Translations under genes and position numbers: made by a program
Notes under the pieces: model-generated
What the model saw: the letters and a program-made list of their open reading frames with translations, nothing else
Databases searched by the model: none
What the model was told of the DNA's origin: nothing
Shown: positions 45,569 through 58,084 of the stretch, in pieces
Layout of the letters: each line of letters starts with the position of its first letter
Position numbering within the stretch: position 1 is the stretch's first letter
NCBI GenBank assembly: GCA_905250115.1
Contig: CAJNOI010000262.1
Span: forward strand, 33,929 to 97,928
Direction: 5' to 3'
Origin: Adineta steineri
Lineage: Eukaryota; Rotifera; Eurotatoria; Adinetida; Adinetidae
DNA: 64,000 nt

Positions 45569-47065
45569 CTACATCCAAGTTTCATTATTTCTTCCAATTA
45601 AGTTTTGTTCGTCTTGATTATAATTAATTTGATCTACACGTCGAATATAGACTTGTTGAGGAGATTTTCCATTTAATGAACTATGTAATGGTACAGGCGG
45701 TAATGGTAATGGGCTTTTATCTATAATAATAAGTTGTGATCGTTTAATTCGTTGTTTAAATTGTTGTCGTTTTTTGAAATAAATACATGGTCGAAATAAA
45801 TAACGTAAAAAAAATAAACTTTCCTGACGAAATGTCAGACTTGTAAATAGATATGCATAGAAATTAACTGAATGACTAACATGACGAAATATAGATGTTA
45901 TTTCTGCCCAATAATGTACTATTCCATTGGGATCTTCTGATACAATCATAAGAAAATTAAAAATTAAATATGGTATATAAAATAATACATATGTCATTGA
46001 TATAACAAGTAATGTTGAACGTGTTGAATGATAATTTGTTATATCCGAACGACGTTTAACTTTATCATCAGCTTGTGTTGAATAAATACGTCGTATAAAA
46101 CATACAATAGTTACATTAACAATTAAAATTAATATTGATGGTATAGCTAAACTTAAAACACCAGCAATAAGTATATTCATTAATAATGTTAAATTATCAT
46201 TAGCATATTCTGAACGTATACTACATATTGTTGTATAATCAATAGTAGTTGCATTATTTTTTTGTGTTTTATTAAATTTTTGTTCCGGATTATATTCTAA
46301 TACAAGAAATGAGTAACTATTTGCTAATGAAAATATAATAATAAGTGATGTTAAAAGTATAATATTCGATTTAATTGTATTAAATTGATGAAATATATTA
46401 ATAAAACGTATAAATGTAAAACATGTTAAAAGCCAAGAACAAAGTGCAGCACATATACGATTGAACATATAATAAAAATAACATGAAAATGGTGATATAT
46501 GCATTAAAGATAAAAATTCAATTCGTTTTATCTCATGAAGATAATTTAATAATGTTTCAATAATCCAATAGAGTAATAGACATGTGTCTAAAAAGTGAGA
46601 AGAAAAATTCTGTGTTTACTTTAAGGAAATTAAATATGATCGTTTTGACAGACAAGAATTTCTTTTGATAGGTCGGAAACTATACGTCTATTGATTATAA
46701 AGGAAAAGATTTCTTGATAGTATCATCAAGTAAACTTGATTACAGAGAAATTGTTTTCTACATTAATGTCAGTAAGCGTTCTTGTTTTATTTTTTGTTTC
46801 TAACTATAAGATAATTAAAATTTTTAGTTCCGAGTTTTCTTTCTTGAAAGTGGTTAATAATAAAAAAAAAGAAGAATTCTAACTTACCTAATATAGATAT
46901 TTCAACGAGATATAAATGAAATACTTTTCGTTGAAAATGATTTGTTCGAATATAAAGTGCTTTTATACAAACAATTATTGTTAAAATATTTCCTGGTAAT
47001 CCAAATATACAACAAAGTATTGCCACTATTCGACGAAATATATTTAAGAATTCTTCTGACACCAT
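45569..47065 (-). CDS. Rhodopsin-class GPCR, peptide-receptor-like (2 exons, 398 aa)
   Basis: Exons in transcript order: 47065-46888 and 46587-45569, phase 1 at the join. Seven hydrophobic helices can be placed: TM1 in exon 1 (IVAILCCIFGLPGNILTIIV, with the conserved GN), TM2-TM7 in exon 2. TM7 and the end read NFYAYLFTSLTFRQE, the N..Y..TS..FR pattern seen in invertebrate neuropeptide receptors such as FMRFamide receptors. The usual DRY box at the end of TM3 is replaced by FIRF (in CFTFIRFIN), so the receptor may couple atypically. The C-tail is basic and proline-rich (KSPLPLPPVPLH). Ligand unknown. Numerous divergent GPCRs of this kind are known in bdelloids. Confidence 0.85.
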
Positions 47066-49410
47066 TTTAAATTTTAAAACATTTTCTTATAGATTATTTA
47101 TTTTATTCATTTTTAATTAATTAAAAAATCTAAAAATTAAATAAATCAATATTATGAAATATGTCGAAGTTTTTAATGATAAATTCTATCAAATTCCAAC
47201 CTCTTCATTTTCTAAGAATATTGAGAATGTAATGAATAGGGAAAAAAAAGAGAAGTCATAATGACAGGCATGACAAGCTTATCTTAAATGATGAAAAGTA
47301 ATAAAAAAGAAAAAGAAATTCTATTTTGACGAATGAAATCTATTACTCATCAGTAAATATTTTTGGAAAGTATTAAAGAAAAATTCCTTTAGATATTATT
47401 TGCTTATCTAAAAGAAGAAAAGAAGATCAATGCGTAACTTTTATTGAACACGTACACATGTTTTAGTCAATTGATAACATAATTAATGAAGCGAATGACA
47501 ATAACAGGAAGTAGGAAAATGCTATAGAAAATATTTACTTATAGAATCAGAAAATAATCTTCTATTCCATAGGAACAATGTCAAAATAATCAACACACTT
47601 CATTTATCTTAATATTTTTCTTTTTATAAAATGCAATAAAATTAGCATATTCATGAGTTCAAAAAAAAAGAAATAATAATATACTACATGTTTACTTCCA
47701 CTATTCTGCTTGATAAATTAACTTACTTTCTTTTCCAGTATCCTATCAACATACTAATAAATGAAAAGAAAAAAATAATATAATATAAGCTGAAAATAAA
47801 CAAACAGCATGACAAAATTCATCCGTCTTCGACGTACATATGGCCTATATCTTCTGAATCATTACCCTCATAATAAAAAATGACATGTAGAAATATATAT
47901 ATTAATATAAATTATTATTAATAAACTAAATTTTACTGCATGAGTTGATCAATAGTAAACGAATAAAAAAAATTATTTACAATATATATAATTATCTACT
48001 GAATACTACTCATTGTACCTTATTATTAAATAGAATTCCTGACTTTAATAAGGAAAAAAACGTGTTGACGTATGTGAATTATCATAACTCGTACTAAGAA
48101 GAAAAAAAAGATGAATACACATCAAACATAACTTCTTATTTATTATCCCATCTACATAATGAAATATACTTGCTCGAGATTATTATAATATTCATTTCAG
48201 AGAAACCAATCATAAACTTGTAATTATATTTTATGCTTGTTCTCATTATAAATGTAATCATTCTTTTGATATTTCATCTACTTATACATGTTAAATAATA
48301 ATACTTGACATAAATAATAACTTGTACAAAGCTAATTTAACAGAGAATCTGTATAACGGATCAATACCTATGAATAGATTCATATAGAATATTAAAAGAT
48401 TAATAATTCTATAATTAATTTTGTCAAAATTTCTAAATAATGAATAATAACTGGAAAAGAAAACGACAGCTATATCGTTTAAGCATAGAATGATGTAGAT
48501 ATGATAAAGACTAATTTTCTGTTTTATATAAGGAAACGAAAAAATTCTTTCTCTTTCTTTCCTCTTCTAGTTAGATGAGCAAAAAATTCAATAACAAAGT
48601 ATATCCAAAGGCATTTAGATGTTATAATTAAAATATTAATCATTTCTTATTATATCTAACCAATTAAATATATTCATTGAAACGAATAAAATTGATGAAA
48701 ATAAAAATATAATGTTCTGTTTTTTTTCAAAAAAAAAAAAGAAAAAAAGACGAGAAAAACTTTTAACTGTTCTTTGTTGATTTTTGTTAAATGGGCTTAA
48801 GATATTTTTTTTTTGTGACTTCATTTTTAACATAGAATTGTTGATCTTGCCAACCTTGGTTATGTTTGAATGTTTCGATAGAAGAAAAACATATAAACGA
48901 AGAGAAAAAAAACAGTAACGATGGCAGTATGCGGTCAATCACTACTTAATTAAAACACCCTCATTCTTTACTTTTTTATCATAGTCGTAATAGTTAAAAG
49001 AACAAAAAGATATTTTCTTTATTATTATTATTTTTTTGTTTTTGGTAAATACTTTTCATTCCCTAGCTTATTAAAAAAACTTCTTACTCACTTTCCCTAA
49101 TTATTATTCTGATTATCGAACAGACAATATTATATTACATTTGTAATTTGATGTTTTTTTTTCTTATGAATATAGCTTTCTCATATTTTAGGTTAATATA
49201 ATCAACTGATCATCTCAAATTATCATCATGTTGTACGCATCAAATATATTTATATGAAAGGAAAAAAAGATAATTAAGTAAAAGTGAGACAATATAAACT
49301 ATTCTAATGTTTCTGAGTTCTACACAATTGTACTAAGATTTTTTTTTACAAAAAATAAATAAAAATAAATATTTTTATTAATTCTGCAACTTTTTTTTTT
49401 ATTAAATTAG
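47066..49410. other. Intergenic of about 2.3 kb; probably contains the missing first exon of the next gene
   Basis: AT-rich with long A and T tracts. The left end is the promoter side of the GPCR. The right part should contain the first exon(s) of the coiled-coil gene, because its first visible exon begins after a clear acceptor and in phase 2, but no exon could be picked out with confidence. The minus-strand frame at 48636-48938 is low-complexity and not considered coding. Confidence 0.5.
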
Positions 49411-51527
49411 TAATCCAGTTGAAAAAGATTTAGATTCATTTATTCAAACATTTCGTTCTCAAAGAAGTCAATCAAAAATGACAAATTCATCCAGAGATAC
49501 AGCATTTTATTCACCACCGCCATCAAATGTTGGATATGAAAACTCACTTAATATGAATACAACTCGTCCTTTAGCTTCATTATCACAACATGATATTCAA
49601 AAAATGAAATATAAAATTGATCTTGGTTAGAACAAAATTTTTCGTTTTTTCTCTATTTCAATTCTCGTGTGACTTAGATAAACAATTAGCTGAACAAAAA
49701 CAACGAAATACTCTCGAATGGGAAACAAAACTTGAACGAGATAAAAAATATGTAAATAAATTTTTAACTAAAAACAATAACAATATTCTAATAACCTTGA
49801 CAATTTGTTTTTCTTCTCGTTTACATAAAACAATAACATACATCAACACCCGATTTAATGATCTATTATTATGTAAACAAATATTTTTTTTATATAGGCA
49901 AAACAACAAGCAGTATTTGGAAGACATGATTATAGTACTCCTATTAGTAAGATTTATTTTAAAGATTAATATATGTATAATAGGAATATAATTTTAATTA
50001 GAAAAACAAGATTTAGAACAAATTGTATCACAAAGCACTCAACCAATACCACTTTTATTAAGGAAACCTGAGCAATTATCACTTCATTATCAACAATTAA
50101 ATGTACCTAATGGAATTAATAATTTATTACAACAATCAACAGATAAAAATTCTTCTCAATATTCACCTAGAACAATACAATCTTCAACCTCTCAAAATAA
50201 TGTTCCTGATTTTCATCGTCTATACGGAACAGTAAGTTATTAAACAATAATTAATATATATATATCTATTACGAGATATCTAATACACAAGAGATTAAAA
50301 AAGAAAACGAAATTACATTTGTTACATTCATTAATTTTCGATTATAATAACTTAATCTATATTCTAGACTACTTATGGTAATAAAAGTTCATCTCATGTT
50401 TCATCATCAACTGCACAGCCAGTTAAAGGCGATGCACATGATCCATTTATGTCCTTTGGTAAATAATAAGTAGACAAGGCAAAGATAATTTAATTATTTT
50501 TTGTAGATCCAAATAAGGAACCACAACAAGTTTTTAATCTTATTCCTCAACAAAATTTATATGAACCTTGGGGTCGTCCTGGTGCCGGTGCTCCTTTAGT
50601 TCATCAACATACTGGACAAAAATTTACAAGATATGCTGGTAGTTTAGAAGAAAAATTAGTAAATTTTTACATAAGACAAAATAAAAAAAGGATTGTATAT
50701 GAAAATATTTTAGAATACAGTTGGTCCACTTAGTTTGTACCGAAATCAATATTATAGTGAAAGTATAGATGAACAAAAACGTGATGCTCAAATACAACAA
50801 AAACGTCGAGAAGAAGAACTAATGGAACGACGATTAAATGTAAAATAGTTTTAATTATTTTTTGTTTAATTTAAATTTTTGTTTAGGATGGTGGTACTGC
50901 TGGTTGGATAGCTCAATTAGAAGGTGGTCATTATCCATTAAAATTTCATAAACCAACAACACAAATAACTCGTCACGTATGCTTATTCTATTTAATTTTC
51001 ATTTTTATAAATTTATTTTTATAGAATACTGGTACACAAGATACTCATAGTCCTGAAGAAATTCGTACAATACGAAATGATCTTGCTCAACAAGCAGAAC
51101 AACGAGCTCGATTACAACAAATTGCTCGTCAAGAAGATAATATTGCTGACTTACAAGTATAACATTCTTTTATATAATAATTATTCCGAAAAAAAAAACT
51201 AAAACTTTATTTAGCATACTGAAACTCAAAGTGGTTGGTGGGGAAAAGATGGTGCTCGTGCAACAAAAACTCAACCTCGTCGATTTAATGCTCTACATGC
51301 TCTTCATAATTCACAATCGGTGCGGGTATAATCATATTTTTTGTTCTTCTTAGTTTTTCTATTGATTTATATTTTAGTCAACAAATAGTTTCAATCAAAC
51401 AAACCCAAATGATAATAAACCATCACTTCCAGTGAGATATTATGATACTCATTTTCAATATCCAAAAGCAAATTTCGTTTCCAAACATACTAATTTTTAT
51501 CAATTATCTGATCGTAACAATACTTGA
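49411..51527 (+). CDS. Coiled-coil protein, possibly centrosome/cilium related (5' incomplete, 11 exons seen, about 473 aa)
   Basis: Exons: 49411-49625, 49678-49751, 49898-49946, 50002-50231, 50368-50458, 50507-50658, 50714-50839, 50887-50976, 51025-51156, 51215-51325, 51378-51527; all phases agree. The protein has short charged helices (KQLAEQKQRNTLEWETKLER, QKRREEELMERRLN, DLAQQAEQRARLQQIARQED) separated by Ser/Gln-rich disordered parts. It also has a motif, EPWGRPGAGAPL, that recalls the PWG.PG.GAP motifs of ciliary/centrosomal coiled-coil proteins (CSPP1/CCDC66-like); that link is only a suggestion. The first visible exon starts in phase 2 with PVEKDLDSFIQTFRSQR, so at least one exon lies upstream. 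An in-frame ATG at 49478 is an alternative start but is less likely. Confidence 0.75.
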
Positions 51528-53041
51528 GATACTGCATTGATTTTTTTTTTGATAACAAATAATTCTTTACAACATTAATTATAATAAAACATATATTTAA
51601 GCAAAACAATTTCGATGTGATATTAATTAATGAGTAGATTTATTTTTGTCATGTTACTAATTATGCAAAGATTTTCTTTAAACTTACCTTAGAAAGACAT
51701 GTAGATGAAAGTAGGTTCCTTCGGGTCATATTTTTTTATAAATAATAAATAGAAGACGGCGCTCGTTTCATCTTACATGCTAGTACTATTATTAGAAAAT
51801 GATACTTAGTACTTTTATAATCGCGACCTATTATAGATAAAAGCTTCTATTGAAAAAGAAAAAATGATTGTTCTCTTTTTTTTTCTAAAGTTTTCTTCTT
51901 GCAATTATGTAGGAATCTTTCGTACGTAGTCTTATTTTGATAGATAAAGACATTTTAAATTAGTCTGCTTTGTTATTAATAATGCATGATATTTATAGAA
52001 GCATAAATGGGACGATTAAAACCTTTCATTCATGTTTTTTAATTATCGATGTAAAATTTTTATTATTAGCAATCTATACTAAAGCCGGCGGTGCATTAAA
52101 AGATTACCCTTGAATAAGTGACGCAAAAAAATATATTAGAAGATCCCCTTCTAATGGTTATTTTTTCAGTTTTTTTATTCCGTTCGTACTCGTTGTTTTT
52201 CTGTTCATTTCGATATTCAAAATTGATTCTCAATTCGTCTTATCTTGATTTTTCTCTAACTATCAATCAATTCGATCTATGATTGAAAAGTAATATGAAT
52301 ACCTGTTATTTCATGTAATTACAGGTTCAACAATGAAACTCCGACATACAACTTAGCTTGAGGGACATATGGAAAAATGAAACTTTTCACGTTTAATAAT
52401 TAAAATGTTAGTTTTATAAGATTTTCATTTATTACAGTATCGAGTTTACTTGACTATAAACCTATCAAAAAGTTCAATAATCCTGTAAAAACAATATAAA
52501 GAACGTTAAAAGACTTATAAAAATCACATAGTTGAGAGTAACAATAGTCTTCACTATGGAGAAAGAAATTTAATGATTGAAATTTCTTCTTCTAACGAAA
52601 ACTATTGTACAGAATAATGTAAATTAATTATATTCTGTAAAATTCTATTGTTATTTTATGAAAGCTCGTAGATTGCAAATAACTTACAAGAGATATGTAG
52701 AAAAACAACTGATTTATGAAAATATTTACTTGTATAGACAAATTGATTATAGTATTAGAAAACATATGTTACAAACATGTGAGAAATTATCTATTTACGT
52801 GAAATATACAATAGACAATCTACTTGAGTTTATTACTATCGTCATAGAATCATAGAAAATCCATTTATTTTATAATATCGAATTGAAAAAACTAACGTAT
52901 TTTTTATTACATTGAAATTATGCTTATAATAATATTAAGTTTTCTTTCAATCTCTATTTTTTATTCATAATAAAAAGAAGAAAGTATTGATTCAAATCGA
53001 ATATACGATTTACTTTAAGTACTGTATAAAAATTTTTTTTT
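51528..53041. other. Intergenic, AT-rich
   Basis: 3' region of the coiled-coil gene (AATAAAACATATAT near 51,580) and of the first GST gene. A small GC-richer patch (AAGCCGGCGGTGC, near 52,083) stands out. A 65-codon plus-strand frame at 52658-52855 is rich in Tyr/Ile/Lys, as AT-rich chance frames are, and is not called. Confidence 0.5.
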
Positions 53042-53856
53042 TTATTTAATTTTCGAAAGTTTTTGTAAATATTCCTCTTCATGAGGAGCGGCTGTTATAC
53101 GTTTGAATAATCGATTATTTTGAAAATAGTTTGCTAATGCTGGTCGTTCTTTCATAATTTGTTCAAGTTTTTCTAATGCTTCACAATTAGTTGGTAATAA
53201 TTTCCGATGCATATTACGAGTCATTAAATATGCTTCAAATGCAAAATAATCAGCAATTGTTGGTTCTGTTTGATTATAATAAAATGATGTTGAACTTTGT
53301 TTAAGTATTTTATTTAATGATTCAAGATTATCTCGTGCCATTGCAATTTGAAAATATCCTGGACTATGCATATCTTCAATATCAGGTGTAGCCCAAATTG
53401 CCTGTAATATATTTGTTATAACATCAGTATATGCACAAGTAACAATACCATTGATATAACCTTCTAATAAAATTGGATCATTGTATGTTGATGTAGTTTT
53501 TCCATAGAGATTAAATTTTCTTGCTAAGATATGTGCTAAAATATAGAATTGGTAAAAAGAGAAAAAATTGGTATTATATTATATGAACCTATTGTTAAAG
53601 TTTGTCCAAATGTATGTGTATCATTCCAATGAAGAACTGGTAAACTTCGAAATGGACCAGATATTGTATGATCTGTTCTACGTTCTCCCCATGTGTTTGA
53701 TATTGTTTCACATGCTTCAAAGTCCTCTTTATAATCAAGATTTTTATGTGTATATGCAATATCTTCAAGCATATAACGAAATGCTTGAGCACGACCACGA
53801 CAATCCCAATAATGAAGTCGAAGTTTGATTTTATCGGAATCTGCTGATGTTGACAT
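53042..53856 (-). CDS. Glutathione S-transferase, sigma-like, copy 1 (2 exons, 253 aa)
   Basis: Exons in transcript order: 53856-53589 and 53535-53042. The N-terminal thioredoxin-like half has LRLHYWDCRGRAQAFRYMLE, in which the Tyr before Trp is the likely catalytic residue, and ISGPFRSLPVLHWND, containing the cis-Pro turn of the glutathione site. The all-helical half has the conserved TIADYFAFEAYL (the N-capping/hydrophobic-staple region). It would conjugate glutathione to electrophiles in the cytosol; prostaglandin-isomerase activity occurs in some sigma enzymes. It is a tandem paralogue of the gene at 54,479-55,300, with the intron at the same place. That intron begins GTTCAT, a weak donor. 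At 253 residues it is longer than typical GSTs (about 200-210) because of inserts in both halves. Confidence 0.92.
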
Positions 53857-54478
53857 GATTTATTTTAAAATCGTTTGATAGAATGTATATTTCTTTTTCT
53901 TCGTATACTATTGACATTGCTGTGAATCATAATATTTATATTAAATCACCAATCGTATTTCTTTTAATTAAAACCATTATACGTTTTAGTTATATCCTTT
54001 ACTTTTGATACTATCGCCCTCTGTGTTGTTTAAAAAAGGCTAGGAGATATTGAAGTATGTCAGTTACAGACATATTTTTTTAATTAAATAAAAATTTCTA
54101 TTTTTACATATTATGCTTATAGCAAATATCTAACTTTAGACTTTAATCAGTAAGATGTTGTTTATTTATATCGAAGATTGTTATACTAGTTTGTACCTTG
54201 TAATCTCAGTTAAGTTATTATGTATGTAGAGATTTTTCAGGGCTTATAACCCTTATTGAACTCAAAATTGTGACGGGTACGCTCAGATTTATAATTCTTT
54301 TCACTTATTTATGTCAATACTCAGTGCATACTCGATATATTTCATCAGATCATCAGTGCGTTTTTTTATCGCTAATCTCCTAGATAAAAGTCCTTGACAA
54401 ATAATAAATTTTATTTTAAAATGAGTTAAATGATCCCAAATGTAACTATAATTTTAAAAACGTTAAAAGAAAATAAAG
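53857..54478. other. Spacer between tandem GST genes
   Basis: 622 AT-rich bases forming the promoter side of GST copy 1 and the 3' side of copy 2. No repeat or gene seen. Confidence 0.5.
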
Positions 54479-55300
54479 TTATTTTTGTGTTTCAGCAAGT
54501 TTTGCCAAATATTCCTTTTCTTTTGGTGAACCAGTTAATCGTTTAAGTAATAAATTTTTGCTAAAATAATTAGCTATTCCTGGTCGTTCTTTCATCGCCT
54601 GTTCTAATTTCATTAATTCTTGACGATCATTTTCATCCGGTAATATTTTTTGCCAATAATCACGTGCCAATGTAAATGCGTCAAAAACAAAATAATCAGC
54701 AATTGTTGGCTCTGTTTGATCATAATAAAATGATGTTGAACTATTTTTAAGCAAATTATTCAATGCTTTCAAATTATTTGGAATTGTTTTTGCTATACGA
54801 TTCGTATAAAGATTTTCATCAACAAAATCTACACAATTCCATATAGCACTTAATACATTTGATATAATATCTGTGTATGCACATGATACAACACCATCAA
54901 TATAACCTTGTAAGAAATCTTTATCATCAATTGATGATGTTAATTTACCATATAAATCAAATTTTCGTGCTAAGAATTGTCCTATAAAAAAAGAAATAAT
55001 AATCAAATATTTATTTTATCATTTATTAAGGAAACCAATTGTTAAAGTTTGACCAAAAGTATGCGTGTCATTCCAATGAAGAACCGGTAAATTATGGAAT
55101 GGTCCGGAAATATTCTCATCGGGTTTATGCTTCATCCACGATTGAACTACATTTGCAAGCACTTCAAAATCTTCTTTATAGTCAACATTTTTATGTGTAT
55201 ATGCAATATCTTCAAGCATATAACGAACAGCTTGAACACGACCACGACAGTCCCAATAAAAAAGTCGAAGTTTAATATCGCTTGAGGTTGTTGTTGACAT
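54479..55300 (-). CDS. Glutathione S-transferase, sigma-like, copy 2 (2 exons, 255 aa)
   Basis: Exons in transcript order: 55300-55036 and 54981-54479. Close tandem paralogue of copy 1: LRLFYWDCRGRVQAVRYMLE, the shared PVLHWNDTHTFGQTLTIG, FLARKFDLYGKLTSSIDDKD, and STSFYYDQTEPTIADYFVFD. The Tyr of the active-site region is kept. The single intron is at the identical phase-1 position as in copy 1 and starts with GTTTCC, again a weak donor. Divergence is spread over the protein, with both frames intact, so both copies are probably functional. Neighbours do not suggest a dedicated pathway; roles in detoxification and oxidative stress are inferred from the family. Confidence 0.92.
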
Positions 55301-55928
55301 GTTATTTACTAAAATGAAATGTAGACTATATATGTCATGCCAAATCCTGTAAAAAGAAGAAGTGTAGGACTAGGCATTTTTTCTTTTCCTATTATATGAG
55401 GACATGCCATATGCATGCACATGAATCACTAAATGCCTAAAATAATCAATTCTTTCAATGCTGAAACTAAGAAGCCTTAAGAAAAACAAGAACGAAAGAA
55501 ATATAAATTTTTAAATTATAAGAATAGATGTCACTATACTAATATATTGAGTTATTGATTTTTACAATCCTACACGTTTTCGCAGTTTATAGTGAGGGTT
55601 TATTAATGATCTCTTTAACAATTAAGAGACACATTTATTCCTTATTTTTCATTATAATCTATCAGAAAAATAATACATCTGATGGTACTCGCTATGAACT
55701 GCTGCAAACAATGAAGAGAAAAAAATATTCATATCATATATACGAAACGAGGGCCCACACTCACACTTTCATATTTATTGTTATTGTTTTCAAATCTGCG
55801 TGTGTGTATTTTAATGTTTGTCTGTTTTTTTCTCATTTTTGAGTTCGTAAGGATGAGATAAGTGAACAGAAGACTGATCCTTATTCACACTCTTTTTGTA
55901 GGGAACTTGTCAGGTCTCATCATGGTGG
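55301..55928. other. Intergenic between GST copy 2 and the F-box gene
   Basis: AT-rich, with no recognised gene. The 95-codon plus-strand frame (55555-55842) is hydrophobic and low in complexity, resembling nothing known, and is judged to be chance. Confidence 0.5.
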
Positions 55929-57678
55929 TTAACCTAACCAAAAATAATAATCTCGTCGAACATTCGTAATAATGCAATTGGTGCGATTGAATCGTGTGTT
56001 TTGTTGTTCTAACCATTCTATGGTAATTGGCGGACAGTTGTCTCGTTGACTATGCACATGTAGACTGATCAAGTGACACATCTTTCGTAAGATAAAATCA
56101 ATAATATTTTTGTGTGAATGAACACCTAACGATAAATGTTGACATTGAGAAGAAAAAATTGGCAAGATTCTTTCAAGTTCATTTTTATCAAAATTTTGTG
56201 ATGAATTTCGATCGGAAGTGAAAGTTAATGAACGAATCTTCCGTGAAAGACGATGACAGATACATATATCAGTCCAATTATCTGTCAGTAGTTTTAGTGC
56301 ACTCTTTTTGCCAGTTAATGAAGATAGATGTGGTGCATTATCCAATAAAATAGTAAAATCTTCCAAGGATAATACTGTGCCATCACCAATAGTGATGTGT
56401 CGTAATTTAGTCAACATATGAAGCCAAGGTTGTGCATCAAACGAAGTATTGATTATTACATTGATGATAGAACTTCGATCGAACATAGGATCTGGTGTTG
56501 AAGAGGATTTAAATATCAATGTTTTCATATTTGTATGTATGTTGATACTCGGATGATCAATATAGTTTCTCGACCAATCTGAAATCTTCGTTTTTGAAAA
56601 AGTTTTGAAAACTGTAAATACTTCAGAAGAGACTGGTATTGTATAGAGAATAACGTGTCTCATATTTGTATTATACGTGCCATATTTATAATCATGAATA
56701 GGCATTTCATAATAAGCAGATACATCACAACGAATAAACCAATTGTTTTCAAGTACATAGAATGGTGTAGAGAAAGATGTTACGATTTGTTTAAGTTCAT
56801 TCAAGTTACGATCATGACATATGAATTGAAAATAGAATTTGAAATTTTTTAAGGGTGGAATTGATGTAGTAATTATTTGTTCCCATGTTTCACCACGAGG
56901 AAAAGGTCCGTCTGGTGTCTTCTGATAAATTTCAAGATCAATTAATAAAGATAGATTGACTAGTGAGTTTTGAATGAGTGAACAATCCCGATGATCTTGA
57001 TAGATGATCTTTAGATATTTTAATGTTTCTGGCCATGCTAATAGTTTATCTTTTGTACAACGATCTGTAATTGTATATTCAATTGTATCAAGTTGAGCGA
57101 AATTCTACAGAAATAAAAAAATGAATTATCTGTTGTGGTTCGGTGAATTTCAACTGATTGCTTACTTTGAGCCAATTTGTATTGGGACATGAGCCAAAAA
57201 TGAGTTTTTTTAGATTTGGAAGTTCGAATTCTGGAATATTTTCTCCGCATATGGATTCAATTTCAAGGGATACCAGGTTCGAAAGAGATGGAAGCTGAGA
57301 GAATAGTGGATATGGACTATTAGTTTTCATTTTAACGATTGATAAGGATTGTAGTTGAGAGAATTTATCAGTTAGAGAATGATTTTCAAAGAAATATTTC
57401 ACTTGTCCTCGTGTATGCTCATCATCGGACAGCTTTAATGAATGCCATCGATTGGTATTCTGATATTGAAAAATCGTATCAAAGTTCTTCTTACTGATTG
57501 ATGAAAAATCGAATGTATGACACAATTCGGTGAGTAAATCTTGAAAACGAGAATTGAGATTTGAGAATGCGATGACTGCATCAGTGGAAGTTATATAAGA
57601 TGAAATTTCCATAAAAATCTCATTCGGAATGCTTTCAAATAATGTAAATCCATTCTGATTATGTCGCTTCATAGCCAT
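55929..57678 (-). CDS. F-box protein with long variable C-terminal region (2 exons, 562 aa)
   Basis: Exons in transcript order: 57678-57166 and 57104-55929, phase 0 at the join. An F-box lies near the start (LFESIPNEIFMEISSYITST followed by FSNLNSRFQDLL, about residues 12-50). F-boxes bind SKP1 and so recruit substrates to SCF ubiquitin ligases. The remaining 500 residues hold irregular leucine-rich stretches (FSQLQSLSIVKM, LPSLSNLVSLEIE, LPNLKKLIFG, LTKLRHITIGDG, APHLSSLTG) compatible with a divergent LRR substrate-binding domain. The start ATG at 57678 (MAMKRHNQNG) is the first that keeps the F-box near the N-terminus; the frame opens to 57750 without a better ATG. Such F-box/LRR genes are expanded in rotifers. 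Substrate unknown. Confidence 0.8.
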
Positions 57679-58084
57679 GATGATATATACTGTATCAAAT
57701 AGCAATGAATATTCTATTTTATTATTGGTATTTTTCTTGCACAACTTCAACGAAATAAAAATGATGAAAGAACGAATAACAGTTTACAAAGCATGTAATA
57801 CGTGACTCATGACAGAATAGAACAAAATCGACACAAAAATACTGAAAAAATAATGCTGACAATTTCTAGATGTCACCATCAAAGGAATGAGGGTGTGGGT
57901 GAGAAAATTAAAGAAGACTGACATTTACATCATCAATCATCGATAAACATACCCAAAAGAAAATAAAGAAATAAATGTTCATTTATTCGTTCAGAGTAAG
58001 ACAGAAAGCATTGACATGATATACATAAAGATTAGTTCAAGAGCCGTCTGAGAACACACGACAGTATGTTCCTTCGTTTGATAT
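57679..58084. other. Short intergenic region
   Basis: About 400 bases between the F-box gene start and the stop of the second GPCR. AT-rich; no repeat or gene recognised. Confidence 0.5.

Noticed and set aside
52658..52855. Plus-strand frame of 65 codons
   Set aside because: Short, Tyr/Ile/Lys-rich, isolated; consistent with chance.
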